Positions 51,898-61,670 of a DNA stretch of 64,000 bases are shown piece by piece. Source of the stretch: Embleya sp040605455 (GTDB taxonomy: Bacteria > Actinomycetota > Actinomycetes > Streptomycetales > Streptomycetaceae). The stretch's first letter is position 1, and each line of letters starts with the position of its first letter. Location of the stretch: NCBI RefSeq assembly GCF_040605455.1, contig NZ_JBEXCV010000006.1, positions 1 to 64,000 of the forward strand, read 5' to 3'. Below the pieces are notes generated by a model, which was given only the letters and a program-made list of their open reading frames with translations, had not been told where the DNA came from and did not search any database. The position numbers and the translations under genes were made by a program.

Positions 51898-52635
51898 CTA
51901 GTAGAGATCGAACCAGAACGCTTCGATCCAGCGCGCTTGTCCGGTAGTACCGATCCAGTAGACATGCTCCCACGGCCAGCCGGCGGGCCATCCCTCATCG
52001 AAATACCGCTGGTCTCCACCTTGCCAACCGACATCACTTATATGGGCGGCCCCTTGGCTACTGCGCTCTGCAAGCTCTCCGGTGTCGAAGAATGCCAGCT
52101 CCTCCAAAGGCTGCAAAAGTGGAGTGTACATGATCACAGCTTTATCTGCATTGTTTTCGTCGTAACTCAGCGGGAATATCGATCCGTACCCGAAATCTCG
52201 CCAATGCCCCCGGATCCCCAGGTTCATGCCCGAGAATTCCGGTCCCGGAAGACTTCCCCAAAGCACCTGAACCGCGACAATCGGGTCAGCTTGTCCAGTT
52301 GTTCCCGCGAAGCCGCCCTCTGCGCTGTTGGAATAAATCCAGGGGCCCCAGGTGGAACTGCTTCTACTCAGTGCCCTGTACCATATGTGACCGAGCCCAC
52401 CGCTTCGCATCGAAGGAATCGATGCTTCCTTCCGACGCAGTTCAGACATTGACTCCGTGGGCATCTCGACTCTCGCGCCACCCATTTGATCAGCGCTCTT
52501 GGGGACGACGAACTTCTCCCCACCGAGAACGACCGTTTTCGTGGTCTCGATAGCTGTCGTCTGGGCCGAGGCTGGGACGGCCGACCCGATGAACCCGATA
52601 ACGGCAACTGCCAAAAAAGCGGGAAATCTTCGCAT
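51898..52635 (-). CDS. Secreted protein of unknown function
   Basis: A 245-aa protein with a clear signal peptide (MRRFPAFLAVAVIGFIGSAV PASAQ). The mature part is Trp/Gly/Ser-rich (GGLGHIWYRALSRSSSTWGP WIYSNSAEGG, GWPAGWPWEHVYWIGTTGQA). No family was recognised and no Cys pairs are evident. AAAGG lies 9-10 nt before ATG 52635. The gene and its upstream region (a TTAATTAATTAA run at 52663) are notably AT-richer than neighbours, suggesting recent transfer. Confidence 0.75.
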   Translation of the reverse strand: MRRFPAFLAVAVIGFIGSAVPASAQTTAIETTKTVVLGGEKFVVPKSADQMGGARVEMPTESMSELRRKEASIPSMRSGGLGHIWYRALSRSSSTWGPWIYSNSAEGGFAGTTGQADPIVAVQVLWGSLPGPEFSGMNLGIRGHWRDFGYGSIFPLSYDENNADKAVIMYTPLLQPLEELAFFDTGELAERSSQGAAHISDVGWQGGDQRYFDEGWPAGWPWEHVYWIGTTGQARWIEAFWFDLY

Positions 52636-52673
52636 AAGAATACCTTTCGTGAACAAAAGTTAATTAATTAAGT

Positions 52674-53670
52674 CATCTACTTGCCGAATACGTCAAGGCT
52701 CATTTTCGGCCAAGAGCACCGGCTGTCCCGGCCCGCAAACTCGCGGCCGACGAGGTTCCAGCCGGAGGGTAACGGGCTGGGCATGATGACCAGTCGTTGG
52801 CACTGCACGGGCGCAGAATCGGCGGATGGCCATCGCAACGACAGCCGTCGGCGAGTCCTGAAGTCCCGTCGCTGCCTTACGTGCGTATCCGTTCGAAACC
52901 CGCTTCGCTTTCACCGACCTGAGCGACAAAGAGGCAACCGGGCGCATCACTGGCGCGGTGGCAGGGTGGGCAAAGGCGTCGAGCCAAAGGAGCAGATGGA
53001 AGGAGCCGAGGCCTTGCGCACCGCCCCGCGCTGTGGATTCGTGACGCCTGGGGGTGCTGGGTTGGCGTGTTGGGGGTGGTGTGGGCTGGGGTGTTGCGGG
53101 TTGGTTGAGAACATTCTGTGGTTGTTCGGGTGGAGTCGGGTGGAGTGGTGGGTGGTCTGGCCTGGGGATGTCTCGTATTTGTCGAGAATGCTCGGGTGTG
53201 TTGCACATACCCCGTCCGTCTATGAACCGCTCCGGGTTTGTCAGACTCGGGTGTGTGGCGATGACCTGCGGTTTTGGTTGTCCCTGGTAGTGCTTGGCCT
53301 CGTACCCACCGGTCAAGGGCGTGGTCGGTCCTCGGTCGCGGACAACTCGGTTCGTTGTGCGATCAGGCGTTGCCGAAGGTCGAGTTCGTCGGGTGCCGGC
53401 GGTTCTTCGGGACGCGCGATGCGCGCCCGGACGGGCAGGGGAATGTCGTCGTCGGCCCGCTGGGCGAAGTCGGCGTGCGCTATTTTCGTGCCCGCGGTGC
53501 TGGGCTCGACGGCCGGTCTGGTGGCCGCGGAGTGGATGCGGCGCCTGCTCTCCGGACACCCGCGTCCCGGGCAGCGGAACCGGTGACGTCATCGAAGGGG
53601 GTGGGGTCCATGCACCGCCTCCCGCCCGACCGATCGATCATCGGTCCTGTCCGGCCGGGCAGCGGGCGCC
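52674..53670. other. Gene-poor stretch with strong G/T strand bias
   Basis: No supported gene. 53040-53280 is extremely rich in G and T on the plus strand (gggttggcgtgttgggggtg). Around 53322-53530 the minus strand has a protein-like frame without a normal start (IPLPVRARIARPEEPPAPDE LDLRQRLIAQRTELSATEDR), and the plus strand a short hydrophobic one; neither is secure. Confidence 0.4.
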
Positions 53671-53679
53671 CGTGGCGTC

Positions 53680-55529
53680 ATGGGCACTGTGACAGCCTGG
53701 CACCGCAGCGGGCACCCGGTGGAGGTGGAGGTCTGGGCGGCCCCCGTGCGGGCCCGGCCGCGCGGCGGGACCACGGTGCTGGTCTTCGCCGCCGAGGCCC
53801 GCGCCGCCCAGCGCATCCGCGGCTCCTGGGTGGTGTGGGACGGGCTGTTCGCCCGCTCCCCGGTCGGCATCGCCCTGTTCGACGCCAGGCTGCGGTTCCT
53901 GCGGGTCAACCCAGCCCTGGAGGCGATGAACGTCTGCCGGAGGCCGCCCACGTCGGCCGACGCTTGGCCGAAGTGCTGCCCGGGGTGAACGCCGCCGCCA
54001 TGGAAACCGTCATGCGGAACGTCCTGGCAGACGGCCGGCCCGTCCTGGACATCCGCCGCACCGGCCGCACTCCGGCCACGCCGGATCAGGACCGGGTGTG
54101 GTCGTGCTCCTACACCCGCCTGGAAGACGCGGACGGCCGCCCGGTCGGGCTGGCCGTCTCCCTGATCGACATCACCGCCCAGCAGCAGGTCCAGCTGGAC
54201 GCCGACGCCGCCCGGCGCCGCCTCGCCCTCGTGAATGCGGCCACCACCCGCATCGGCACCAGCCTGGATCTCGAGCGCACCGCCCAGGAGTTCGCCGACG
54301 TCACCGTCCCCGACCTCGCCGACCTTGTCACCGTCGACGTCATCGAAGCCCTCGCCACCGGGGACGAGGTCGGGGCCGGCCTGGTCGCCGGCGCCCGGCT
54401 GCGCCGTCTGGCCAAAGCCCCTGCCGGCATCGCCGTGGCCGACACCCTCGCCCCGCTGGGCCGCACCCTGACCTTTCCGCTCGCCGCCCCCTACACCCAG
54501 GCCCTCGCCGACCGCCGCGCCTTCGTCATTCCACGCCTCGACGAGCAGGCCATATCCCCTGCGGCCCGCCACTCCAAGGCCCCCGCCCGCCTGCTGAAGC
54601 AGGGCGTGCACTCGTTCATGATGGTGCCGCTGCTCGCCCGCGGAACGGTGCTGGGCCTTGCCACCTTCTACCGCTGCACCACACCCGAGCCGTTCACCGA
54701 CGCCGACACCGACCTGGCCGGTGAACTGGTCGCCCGGGCCGCGGTCTGCATCGACAACGCACGCCACTACCACCGCGAACACGACACCGCCGTCATCCTG
54801 CAGCGCAGCATGCTGCCCCAGCACATCACCCCACCCGCGGGGATCGAGGTCGCCCACCGCTACCTCCCCGCGTCCGACGTCAACGAGGTCGGCGGCGACT
54901 GGTACGACGTGATCCCCCTGACCGGCGGATCCGCAGCCCTCGCCATTGGCGACGTCATGGGCCACGGGATCCAGGCCGCCGCCGTCATGGGCCGCCTCTC
55001 CGCGAGCGTGCGGGCCCTGGCCCGCCTCGACCTCGACCACGACGAGCTCTTCCACCAACTGCAGGCAGCCCTCGACGACCTCGCCGACCCCATGCTCGCC
55101 ACTTTCCTCTACAGCGACCTCGACCCGGTCACCGGCGACTGCCGCATCACCTGCGCCGGCCACCCCCCACCCGCGCTGATCACCGCCGAGGGGACCGCCC
55201 GGCTGATCGACGTACCGCCCGGACTCCCGCTCGGCGTCGCCCCCACCCACTTCACCACCATCCACACCACCCTCGCCCCGGGCAGCGTGATCGTCCTGTA
55301 CACCGACGGCCTCATCGAGGCCCGCGGCACCGACATCGACGACCGCCTCGCCGAGCTCACCCGGCTCCTCGCCCAGCCCGTCCCCACCCTCGACGCGCTG
55401 TGCGACAGACTCCTCACCCACCTGGTCCCGGCCTCCGCCGACGACGACATCGCCCTCCTGGTTGCCCGCCTGGCCGGCCCCCCGACCTCCACGAACACCC
55501 TCACGGGGTCCGCCGTAGGATCGCCGTAA
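53680..55529 (+). pseudogene. SpoIIE-type PP2C phosphatase with PAS and GAF domains, one frameshift
   Basis: The frame from 53680 carries the end of one PAS and the start of another (SPVGIALFDARLRFLRVNPA LEAMN); near 53940 a 1-nt shift moves it to the frame that runs to 55529: rest of PAS (RVWSCSYTRLEDADGRPVGL AVSLIDIT), GAF domain (~LVNAATTRIGTSLDLERTAQ ... SFMMVPLLARGTVLGLATFY R) and the PP2C/SpoIIE domain (LQRSMLPQH, VGGDWYDVIPL, AIGDVMGHGIQAAAVM, LYTDGLIEARG, DDDIALLV). Such enzymes dephosphorylate anti-anti-sigma factors. The N-terminus seems truncated as well. If the shift is corrected the catalytic domain is complete. Confidence 0.85.
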
Positions 55530-55589
55530 CCGCCCCACTACAGGGGGTCGGGCGGAGCCGACAGCACAAGAGGGACCGCCCTGCGGTTC

Positions 55590-56016
55590 ATCGTGATCGG
55601 CCGCAAGGAGGACGCGAGCGGCAAGGCGGGCCACGGCGGTGGTGACGTCGTCGAGCGCGCGGCGGACGTCGTCGGTGAGCGCGCGGGCCCGGTCGACGGT
55701 CAGCGCCACGGCGGGCTCGCGGTCGCCGGCGGTGGGGGTCTCGTCCACGACGGCCTCCTCCCGGATCGGCCTCTCCCGTTCCACGATGCGCACCGGGCCG
55801 GCACACGGAGCCGGGAACGCCGCCGCCGGCGGCCAGTTCCGTCATCGGCTGACGCGTGCGCTCGGCCGGGTCCGCGTCCTCCTCGACCAACCGATCGGGG
55901 TCGTCGGCGTTGATTCGCCACACCACCCACGTGAAGTCCTGCCAGGCCAGTGGGTCATGCAACTCGGCCCGCCAGGTTGCCGGGGTTGCGGCTGGCCATG
56001 CCGGCGCGGGTTCCAC
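55590..56016 (-). pseudogene. Fragment of an actinomycete element-associated gene
   Basis: Two frames join: MEPAPAWPAATPATWRAELH DPLAWQDFTWVVWRINADDP and, after a shift near 55800, VRIVERERPIREEAVVDETP TAGDREPAVALTVDRARALT DDVRRALDDVTTAVARLAAR. Proteins with this ending are common near replication or transfer genes of Streptomyces elements; their role is unknown to me. The 3' part is missing. Confidence 0.45.
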
Positions 56017-56732
56017 ATATTCGCCTCACGGCGTGTCGTGCGGGCTGTGCCCCACGACGGAGACGGGGAACGGCTCCGACCGCGCGTTGGTCGGAGCCGT
56101 TCCGGTAGACCCGGAGTGGGTCCGGGCCGGTGGCGGCGCCCTCCCCCGCGATGTGCGCCGGTGCGGGTGGGTTCAGTGATGGAGGATCCACCACACGAGC
56201 CATCCGCCGGCGGTGCTTCCGGCCCCGAGGCGATCCCGAGGACCGCCTGGGAGGCCGTCATCCGGGCGGCGCGCACGGCCAGGGCACGCATTAGAACACC
56301 TAGGCGCCTTGGGTCAGTGCGGGCAACGGCCTTGCGACGTCCGGGACTTCGGCGGATCGTGCCGCGGATGGTGTGCCCTTCCGGAGCCTGACCGGCATGC
56401 CGGGTACCGCCCGATGAGCTGCGCCCGATGCGCGGCAGCCCGCGCACCAGGTCACCCACCCGCCGCTCCGGGCGCCGACGCACGGGAGCGTGCCGGTCCT
56501 CGTGCAGGTTCGCGAGGAGCCGTCGCTCGCGGCGCGGCTGTCGGTCGGTCGGGCGACGGAAACGGTGTCGACCGCCTTCCGGGCCGGGCACCCGATGGGT
56601 ATACGCGTGGATGCCGCCGAGTGGGAGTCGGTGTTCGGTGAGCGGCCACCGTTCTCGGCTCTACGAAGCCGTAGCGTCGCTGGAGGACATGGGATCGGCA
56701 GGCGAAGCGTGCACCGAAGGGCAGGGGCTGGG

Positions 56733-57121
56733 ATGGCGTGGGTGCGTGGGTTGGCGGCCGTTGCGGCGGCGAGCGGTGCGGTGGCGGCCGGATATGTCGG
56801 CGTGGTGACCGGGGCGCTGCCGTTGGACGTCGGCGTGGGGCGGCGGACCCGGCCACTGGGACGGCAGACGGTCGACATCGACGCCCCGGCGGACGTCGTG
56901 TTCGACGTCGTGGCGCAACCGAACCTGGCCGGGCAACCCGCGCGATGCGGGAGAAGGTGCGCGTGCCGGAGCGCGGCACGGACATGGTGCTCGCGGCGCA
57001 CGCGACCCCGGTGCCGGGCGGCCGGCTGACCGCGACGACGACGGAGACGGTCCGGTTCACCCGGCCGGATCGGGTCGGCTTCCGTCTGGTCCGAGGCCCG
57101 GTGCCCACGGTCGTCGAGTGA
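56733..57121 (+). pseudogene. SRPBCC (polyketide cyclase-like) protein, frameshifted and truncated
   Basis: From ATG 56733: an N-terminal hydrophobic helix (GLAAVAAASGAVAAGYVGVV TGALPLDVGVG), then RRTRPLGRQTVDIDAPADVV FDVVAQPN, the typical start of an SRPBCC domain. A shift near 56940 leads to MREKVRVPERGTDMVLAAHA TPV ... TATTTETVRFTRPDRVGFRL VRGPVPTVVE and a stop, where intact members continue for another ~60 residues. Confidence 0.7.
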
Positions 57122-57314
57122 CCGAGCCGCAGCCAAGGCACACCCGGCCGGCGTAAGAGGGCGAGCTGAGCACCGACTTGTGGGCGGCGGGCGCGTCGTG
57201 GGGCCGGGTGGTCGCCGCGCCGGGAAGCGGCTGTTGCGGGGTCGCCGGCGTCGGTCAAGCAGGAGGCCGAGCGGCGTACTTCGAACGCGTGGGACACCTC
57301 GCCGGCGAGGGATG

Positions 57315-57452
57315 GCGCGGGGCCGCCTGGTCGCCTGCGGCGCCCCTGCGGAGGTCTGCACGGCCCCGCTGCTGTCCGAGCTGTACGGCCACCGCGTGGA
57401 TGTCATGCAACGCCCGGGCACCGACGAGCTGTTGGTCATGCCGACGCGCTGA
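57315..57452 (+). pseudogene. ABC transporter ATP-binding protein, C-terminal tail
   Basis: GRLVACGAPAEVCTAPLLSE LYGHRVDVM ... ELLVMPTR matches the end of iron/siderophore ABC ATPases (G..VA.G.P.EVLT..LL...YG..V.V...P..G...V.P). Only about 45 codons remain. Confidence 0.65.
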
Positions 57453-57470
57453 CCGCCGAAATCCGCACCC

Positions 57471-57535
57471 CGGTTCCGCATCCCGGTTCCGCATCCCCGT
57501 TCCGCATCCCCGTTCCACATCCCGGTTCCGCACTC
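57471..57535. repeat. Five-copy 13-bp tandem repeat
   Basis: Five copies of cggttccgcatcc with small variation, directly after the stop of the ABC tail. Confidence 0.85.
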
Positions 57536-57841
57536 GGGGCGGCAGGCGCCGGGAAAGCGGCGTAATGTCGTGCCGGTAAAGCCCGCGCGCCGAATTCCTC
57601 GCCCCGGAGAATGTCGACGCATTCCCCGCCGTCCCCCGGGCGGTCGCGAACAGGGCGCGACGGCCCACGCCGTCGCTCCGGGCGGCCGATCACGATCCTT
57701 TGCCGCGCACGAAATCGCCCGGTGGCGGGGGCGCCGGCCGGTAGCGGCCGAGTCGTCCCACACCACCGGGCGAGTAAAGCGGCACCGTCTCGAAGCGTCG
57801 ACACCCGCACATCCCGACGCGTCGACTCGGTGTCGACCATC

Positions 57842-57901
57842 TCAAGCTCGGTTGACTCAAGCTCGGTCAACTCACGCTCGGCTAACTCAGACTCAGCGTG
57901 A
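57842..57901. repeat. Four-copy 15-bp tandem repeat at a gene end
   Basis: Four diverging copies of tcaagctcggttgac (57842, 57857, 57872, 57887). The last copy overlaps the stop codon region of the secreted protein gene on the minus strand. Confidence 0.8.
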
Positions 57902-59492
57902 GCGACCCCGAGTAGGTCCCCGGGCGTACGAACGCCGGGGTCGTCAACGTCAGGGCGGCGTCTGCCGAAACGCTGCCGCCCGCGGCTCGACCCTCGACCG
58001 GCGTCTGCGTGCACAACTGGGCCTGGGTCGCCCCGAGCGGCCCCGGAGTGCCGGGGGTGACCGTACCGGGCGCGCCGTCGGCCGCCGCGCACGCGGGGGT
58101 CCAGGCCACGCTCCCGGTCGGGAGCTTGTCAGTGCCGTTCTCGGCTGTCAGCTCCGACATCGTGCCGGTGAGCGACCACCCGAGGTCGGTCCCTCGGGCA
58201 TCGACCACGGTGACCCGGTTGAGCGCGGCGTTCAGGCGCAGCGGTTTGCCGTCGATCGTCGCGCTGCCGAAGTCGATCCGGCCGCCGGCCTGGGACATCG
58301 TCAGGCCGCCGGGCTTGATCTGCCCACTGACCGACTGGGTCAGCTGAGCCGGGCCCTCGCCCACTGTGTACGGCGTCCGCATGCCGATCGCGGGGTTCCC
58401 GAACTCGTACGCCGCGACTGCGGCGGTGGCCGCGGCGGTCACCGTGAACGTCGCGGTGAACGAGCCGTTCGCGTCCGCGGTGGTGGTCACGGCGTCCTCC
58501 GTCGGCGCCCCGGGCTCGTCCTGGGGTTGGACGGTGATCTGGGCGTTCGGCGAGAACGCGGTACCGGTGACGGTCACCCGGGTGCCGACCGGACCGGTGT
58601 TCGGGCTCAGTACGAGCCCCCGCCCGCCGACCGGTACGGACACGACGGTCAGCGGCGCCTCCAGGGCCACCGATCCCGACGTGACCTTCAGGAGCGCCGC
58701 CGTACTGGGAACCGCGCCGGCGACGTGCACCCACCCCGACAGCACACCGTCGACGACCTTGACGTCGCTCGCGGCGATGGTCGAGTAGCCGTTGTCGCAG
58801 AATCCGCCGAACTCGGGGAAGCACATGGTCAACCCCACCGGACCGGCCGGCCAGTGCGCGCCGGACAGCGTGACCCGGGAGTTCGAGTCGACGGTGCTCG
58901 GCGTCGCGGTCAGCGTGGGCGCCTGACTGCCCTGCTCGACCGTGTACGACGCGACCACGCCGTTACCGGAGATCGGCACGCACGTCGCCGTCGCGAGCAG
59001 GTTTCCGCCGACGATGGTCTGCACCACGATCGACTTCAGGGTGAGGTCCACCGTGGACCCGGCCGCCGCGCCGACGATCGTCGTAGGCACGGTGAACGGG
59101 GGCGGCACGATGGGCGTGTTCACCTCGATCGGCGTCTCGAACGACGGTGGCGCCACCGAGAGATCCCCGGTCGTGCCGCCGGACATGGCGAACGTGTAGA
59201 CGGACTTGATCGTCGCGAGCGGAATCGGGATCGGGCTGGTCGCCGGACTTCCACCCGCCACGACGTGCATCGAGGTGGCACCGTCGCCGTGCGTCGGGTC
59301 CAGGGTCACCTCGAACTGCTGCTGCCCCTCGGGGGCGCCGACCGGGGTCGTACACCGCATGACCGGGGTCACGGTGCTCGCGCCCGCCGACGGCGCGAGG
59401 GCGACCAGGCCGCCGCCGAGGGCCAGGGCGCCCGCCGCCACCGAGGCGGCCCAGCGATGGCGGGTCAATCTTCGGGATAGCCGTTTTGACAC
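57882..59492 (-). CDS. Secreted beta-sandwich (Ig/TIG-like) surface protein
   Basis: A 536-aa exported protein. GTG 59492 has AAAGGAG 5 nt upstream. Signal peptide VSKRLSRRLTRHRWAASVAA GALALGGGLVALAPSAGAST. The mature part is almost all beta strand: an N-terminal domain with one Cys pair (~45-160), Ig/TIG-like repeats (PTLTATPSTVDSNSRVTLSG, LVLSPNTGPVGTRVTVTGTA FSP, SFTATFTVTAAATAAVAAYE F) and a C-terminal domain ending GTYSGSLTLSLS, reminiscent of WxL-like surface domains. There is no sorting signal. Probably a secreted or wall-associated structural protein. It is divergent to another secreted protein gene. Confidence 0.82.
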   Translation of the reverse strand: MSKRLSRRLTRHRWAASVAAGALALGGGLVALAPSAGASTVTPVMRCTTPVGAPEGQQQFEVTLDPTHGDGATSMHVVAGGSPATSPIPIPLATIKSVYTFAMSGGTTGDLSVAPPSFETPIEVNTPIVPPPFTVPTTIVGAAAGSTVDLTLKSIVVQTIVGGNLLATATCVPISGNGVVASYTVEQGSQAPTLTATPSTVDSNSRVTLSGAHWPAGPVGLTMCFPEFGGFCDNGYSTIAASDVKVVDGVLSGWVHVAGAVPSTAALLKVTSGSVALEAPLTVVSVPVGGRGLVLSPNTGPVGTRVTVTGTAFSPNAQITVQPQDEPGAPTEDAVTTTADANGSFTATFTVTAAATAAVAAYEFGNPAIGMRTPYTVGEGPAQLTQSVSGQIKPGGLTMSQAGGRIDFGSATIDGKPLRLNAALNRVTVVDARGTDLGWSLTGTMSELTAENGTDKLPTGSVAWTPACAAADGAPGTVTPGTPGPLGATQAQLCTQTPVEGRAAGGSVSADAALTLTTPAFVRPGTYSGSLTLSLS

Positions 59493-59757
59493 GTTGCTCC
59501 TTTGTGTGGACGGCCGGTGCGGACGACCTGTTCGGAGCCCGTCGGAAACGAAAGGCGTAGCGAACTATTCGCACATTTGGATCATCCGAAGTCAAGAGCG
59601 AAATGCGACCCGATTCATTCGACACGTGTCACCATGATCGAGATATACCCGGGAAACCGAATATTCTTTGCCGGTATGACTGATCGCGAATTGCGATCAT
59701 GAATTGTCGATCTTGGATTTCACTGTCGGAAAATTGCGTTCCGATCCTGCTTGACGA

Positions 59758-59775
59758 AATCCGAAACTTCGGATT
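59758..59775. promoter_or_regulatory. Perfect dyad between the two secreted-protein genes
   Basis: AATCCGAA-AC-TTCGGATT, 58 bp before the start at 59833, in AT-rich intergenic DNA. Likely an operator or leader hairpin. Confidence 0.55.
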
Positions 59776-59832
59776 CACTCCAAATGCGCCGACAGGAACT
59801 TTTCCGCAGTATCTGTCGAAAGGGGCACGTCC

Positions 59833-60336
59833 ATGTCACGATCCAAAGCCCTCGCGGCCGGCGCCGCCGTCTTCGCCGGCACCATGGCCGCGACCGTCGC
59901 ACTCAGCGGCACGGCCACGGCCGGCGGCCCGTCCACCGCGAAGTACGACTGTCTGACCTCGATCGGGATCAGCTACACCGGCAAAACCGCGACGTTCACC
60001 ACCAACGCGTCGCACCAGCTCTCGGCCACCATCGCGCTCGCGCCGCTGATCACCATCAACAACGGCGACCTCACGATCACCGCCAACCTCGGGGGTCCGA
60101 GCGGCACGGTCACCTTCAGCGGCACCGCCGGCACGTCCGGGCCCTTCGGTCCGGTCAACCTGGGTCCGCTGAACAAGACGGCGGGCACGATCTCCGCCGG
60201 TCAGGCCATGACCGTGATCCAGTCGGCCAGTCCGCCCAGCGCCACGAACTGGTCGGTCAAGCTGCACCACAATCCCAACAACGTCGACATCTGGTGTGTC
60301 GGCAAGAGTGCGTTCAGCCCGGCTTTGACCTACTGA
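59833..60336 (+). CDS. Small secreted protein of unknown function
   Basis: A 167-aa protein with signal peptide MSRSKALAAGAAVFAGTMAA TVALSGTATAG. The mature part is beta-rich and has two Cys (YDCLTS near the start, IWCVGK near the end) that may pair. GAAAGGGG precedes ATG 59833. Divergent to the large Ig-like secreted protein with a shared 340-bp AT-rich intergenic region, so the two may be co-regulated or interact. No family recognised. Confidence 0.8.
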   Translation: MSRSKALAAGAAVFAGTMAATVALSGTATAGGPSTAKYDCLTSIGISYTGKTATFTTNASHQLSATIALAPLITINNGDLTITANLGGPSGTVTFSGTAGTSGPFGPVNLGPLNKTAGTISAGQAMTVIQSASPPSATNWSVKLHHNPNNVDIWCVGKSAFSPALTY

Positions 60337-60774
60337 TCCACCAGCCCCGCCCTCGGCGCGGCGGGGGATCGACAGCAGGGGGTTCGACGCCGCGTCGATC
60401 GTCACGTTTGGGCCGGCCAGGCCCGGGGTGCCGTCGAACCCCCGTGCGCACGACCTCGCGACGTCCCGACTCCCGCCCGTCGGCCGCGCTCGCGATCACC
60501 CACCGCCGACTCCCACCCGTACGCCCTTGTCGACAGTACGGTCACGGCTGCCGTACACCGGGCCGCTCGGCCCCGCCCGGACGACAGCGTTCGAGGCCGG
60601 GTCATCCCGTGGTTCGAGTCCCCCTCGACTTCCTGTCGAGCCCAGACGGGATGGAGCGGGGATCCAGATCGATGGACATGTTCGCCGACGATCCGCCCAG
60701 CGCCTTCTTCGCGAGGCACGTGGAAGCGGGGCAACCGCTCCGCTCGAACTGCCGTGGCTTGACGTTGACAGGCA
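60337..60774. other. Spacer without recognised gene
   Basis: Short frames only; nothing recognised. Probably the lost 5' part of the SUKH gene or unrelated filler. Confidence 0.35.
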
Positions 60775-60951
60775 GTGCTGATTGCCGTCAGTCGCATCCC
60801 TGGTGATGACGTCGCTCTGGCGCTCGACTACCGCACGAGTCCGTCGGACCCTCGCATCGTCGGCAGTGACCTCCGGACGGATCCCCGTCTGTGCCAGTGG
60901 CGGGTCGTAGCACCCTCTTTCTCGTCTTTCGCCACAAGGCGAGGGGAACCC
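60775..60951 (+). pseudogene. SUKH (SMI1/KNR4) family protein, C-terminal part
   Basis: DDVALALDYRTSPSDPRIVG SDLRTDPRLCQWRVVAPSFS SFATRRG matches the end of SMI1/KNR4 proteins (G(D)..ALDYR....P.VV......W..VA.SF.EF...L). SUKH proteins are frequent immunity proteins of polymorphic toxins. The N-terminal half is absent. Confidence 0.6.
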
Positions 60952-60952
60952 A

Positions 60953-61060
60953 ATGGGCTTCCGCGAGGACACCGTGCAGACCGCCCACGGGGCCGCCCGC
61001 TACGGCCGGAGCGTCACGGCCTGCCCGTACGGTCGCGAGGATCTCCTGCGTACCGCGTGA
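60953..61060 (+). CDS. Short Rmf/CrpP-fold-like protein
   Basis: A 35-aa frame MGFREDTVQTAHGAARYGRS VTACPYGREDLLRTA with GAGGGG 5-6 nt before ATG 60953. The A..GA.A...G....ACPY.....LR.A pattern is that of Rmf/CrpP-fold proteins (ribosome modulation factor-like), which usually continue with W..G. Here a stop follows at once, so it may be a truncated copy. Confidence 0.5.
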   Translation: MGFREDTVQTAHGAARYGRSVTACPYGREDLLRTA

Positions 61061-61670
61061 CTGCGCGGCTACCGGCAGGGCAGTGACCCCGCGCTGATTG
61101 GCGAAGAGGGTCACCCCCCTGGTCTCCGCTCACGCCTGGAGGCTGCTTCGGGCGCCGGGGGCGCCGTCGTGGCGTGTGCTGACCGTGGTTCCGGACGCGA
61201 CTCCCGCAGCGGTTCCGGGCTTGCGCTGCTTTGACCGCATAGCGTGGTGGTCGTGTGGCAGAGCGAGGGATAGGGCGTCTGGACTACCACGGCGCGCCGA
61301 CACCACCCGAACGAACCACCGACGTCCGCTCGGTCCCTTCCCGACACGAAGCACTCACACCGAACATCGACGACAGGATCGCTGTCGAACCCGCGGCCGC
61401 CGAAAAGCACCACGGAGTACCACACGCGCGAGCCCGCCGCCGAACCGAACGGGGACGGGGGCACCGACCATGCGCGTGCGGTTGAAGCACTCTCCCGTAC
61501 TCCAACCCCCACAGGGGCGGGTGCGCGGCAGGTCGGTCAGCGGTCGACGCGGGTCCGGTCGGACCGGGGCGTCATGTCGATGAGGTGCCACGAAGGTTCC
61601 GGACAGGGGCCCGATAGGGTTGTCCTGTAAGGAATCGAGGAAAGCAGCCCGCTGACACCACCCGACACAC
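61061..61670. other. Gene-poor spacer
   Basis: Frames on both strands are Arg-rich and unrecognised. It lies between the Rmf-like ORF and the convergent end of the oxidoreductase gene. Confidence 0.4.

Noticed and set aside
53589..55793. 734-aa Gly/Val-rich minus-strand frame
   Set aside because: Mostly the antisense of the PP2C phosphatase; only the N-terminal ~70 codons (55590-55793) look like a real gene piece.
57471..57535. Possible oriV-type iterons
   Set aside because: The five 13-bp units have no neighbouring rep gene or DnaA boxes and follow a gene scrap; an origin is not supported.
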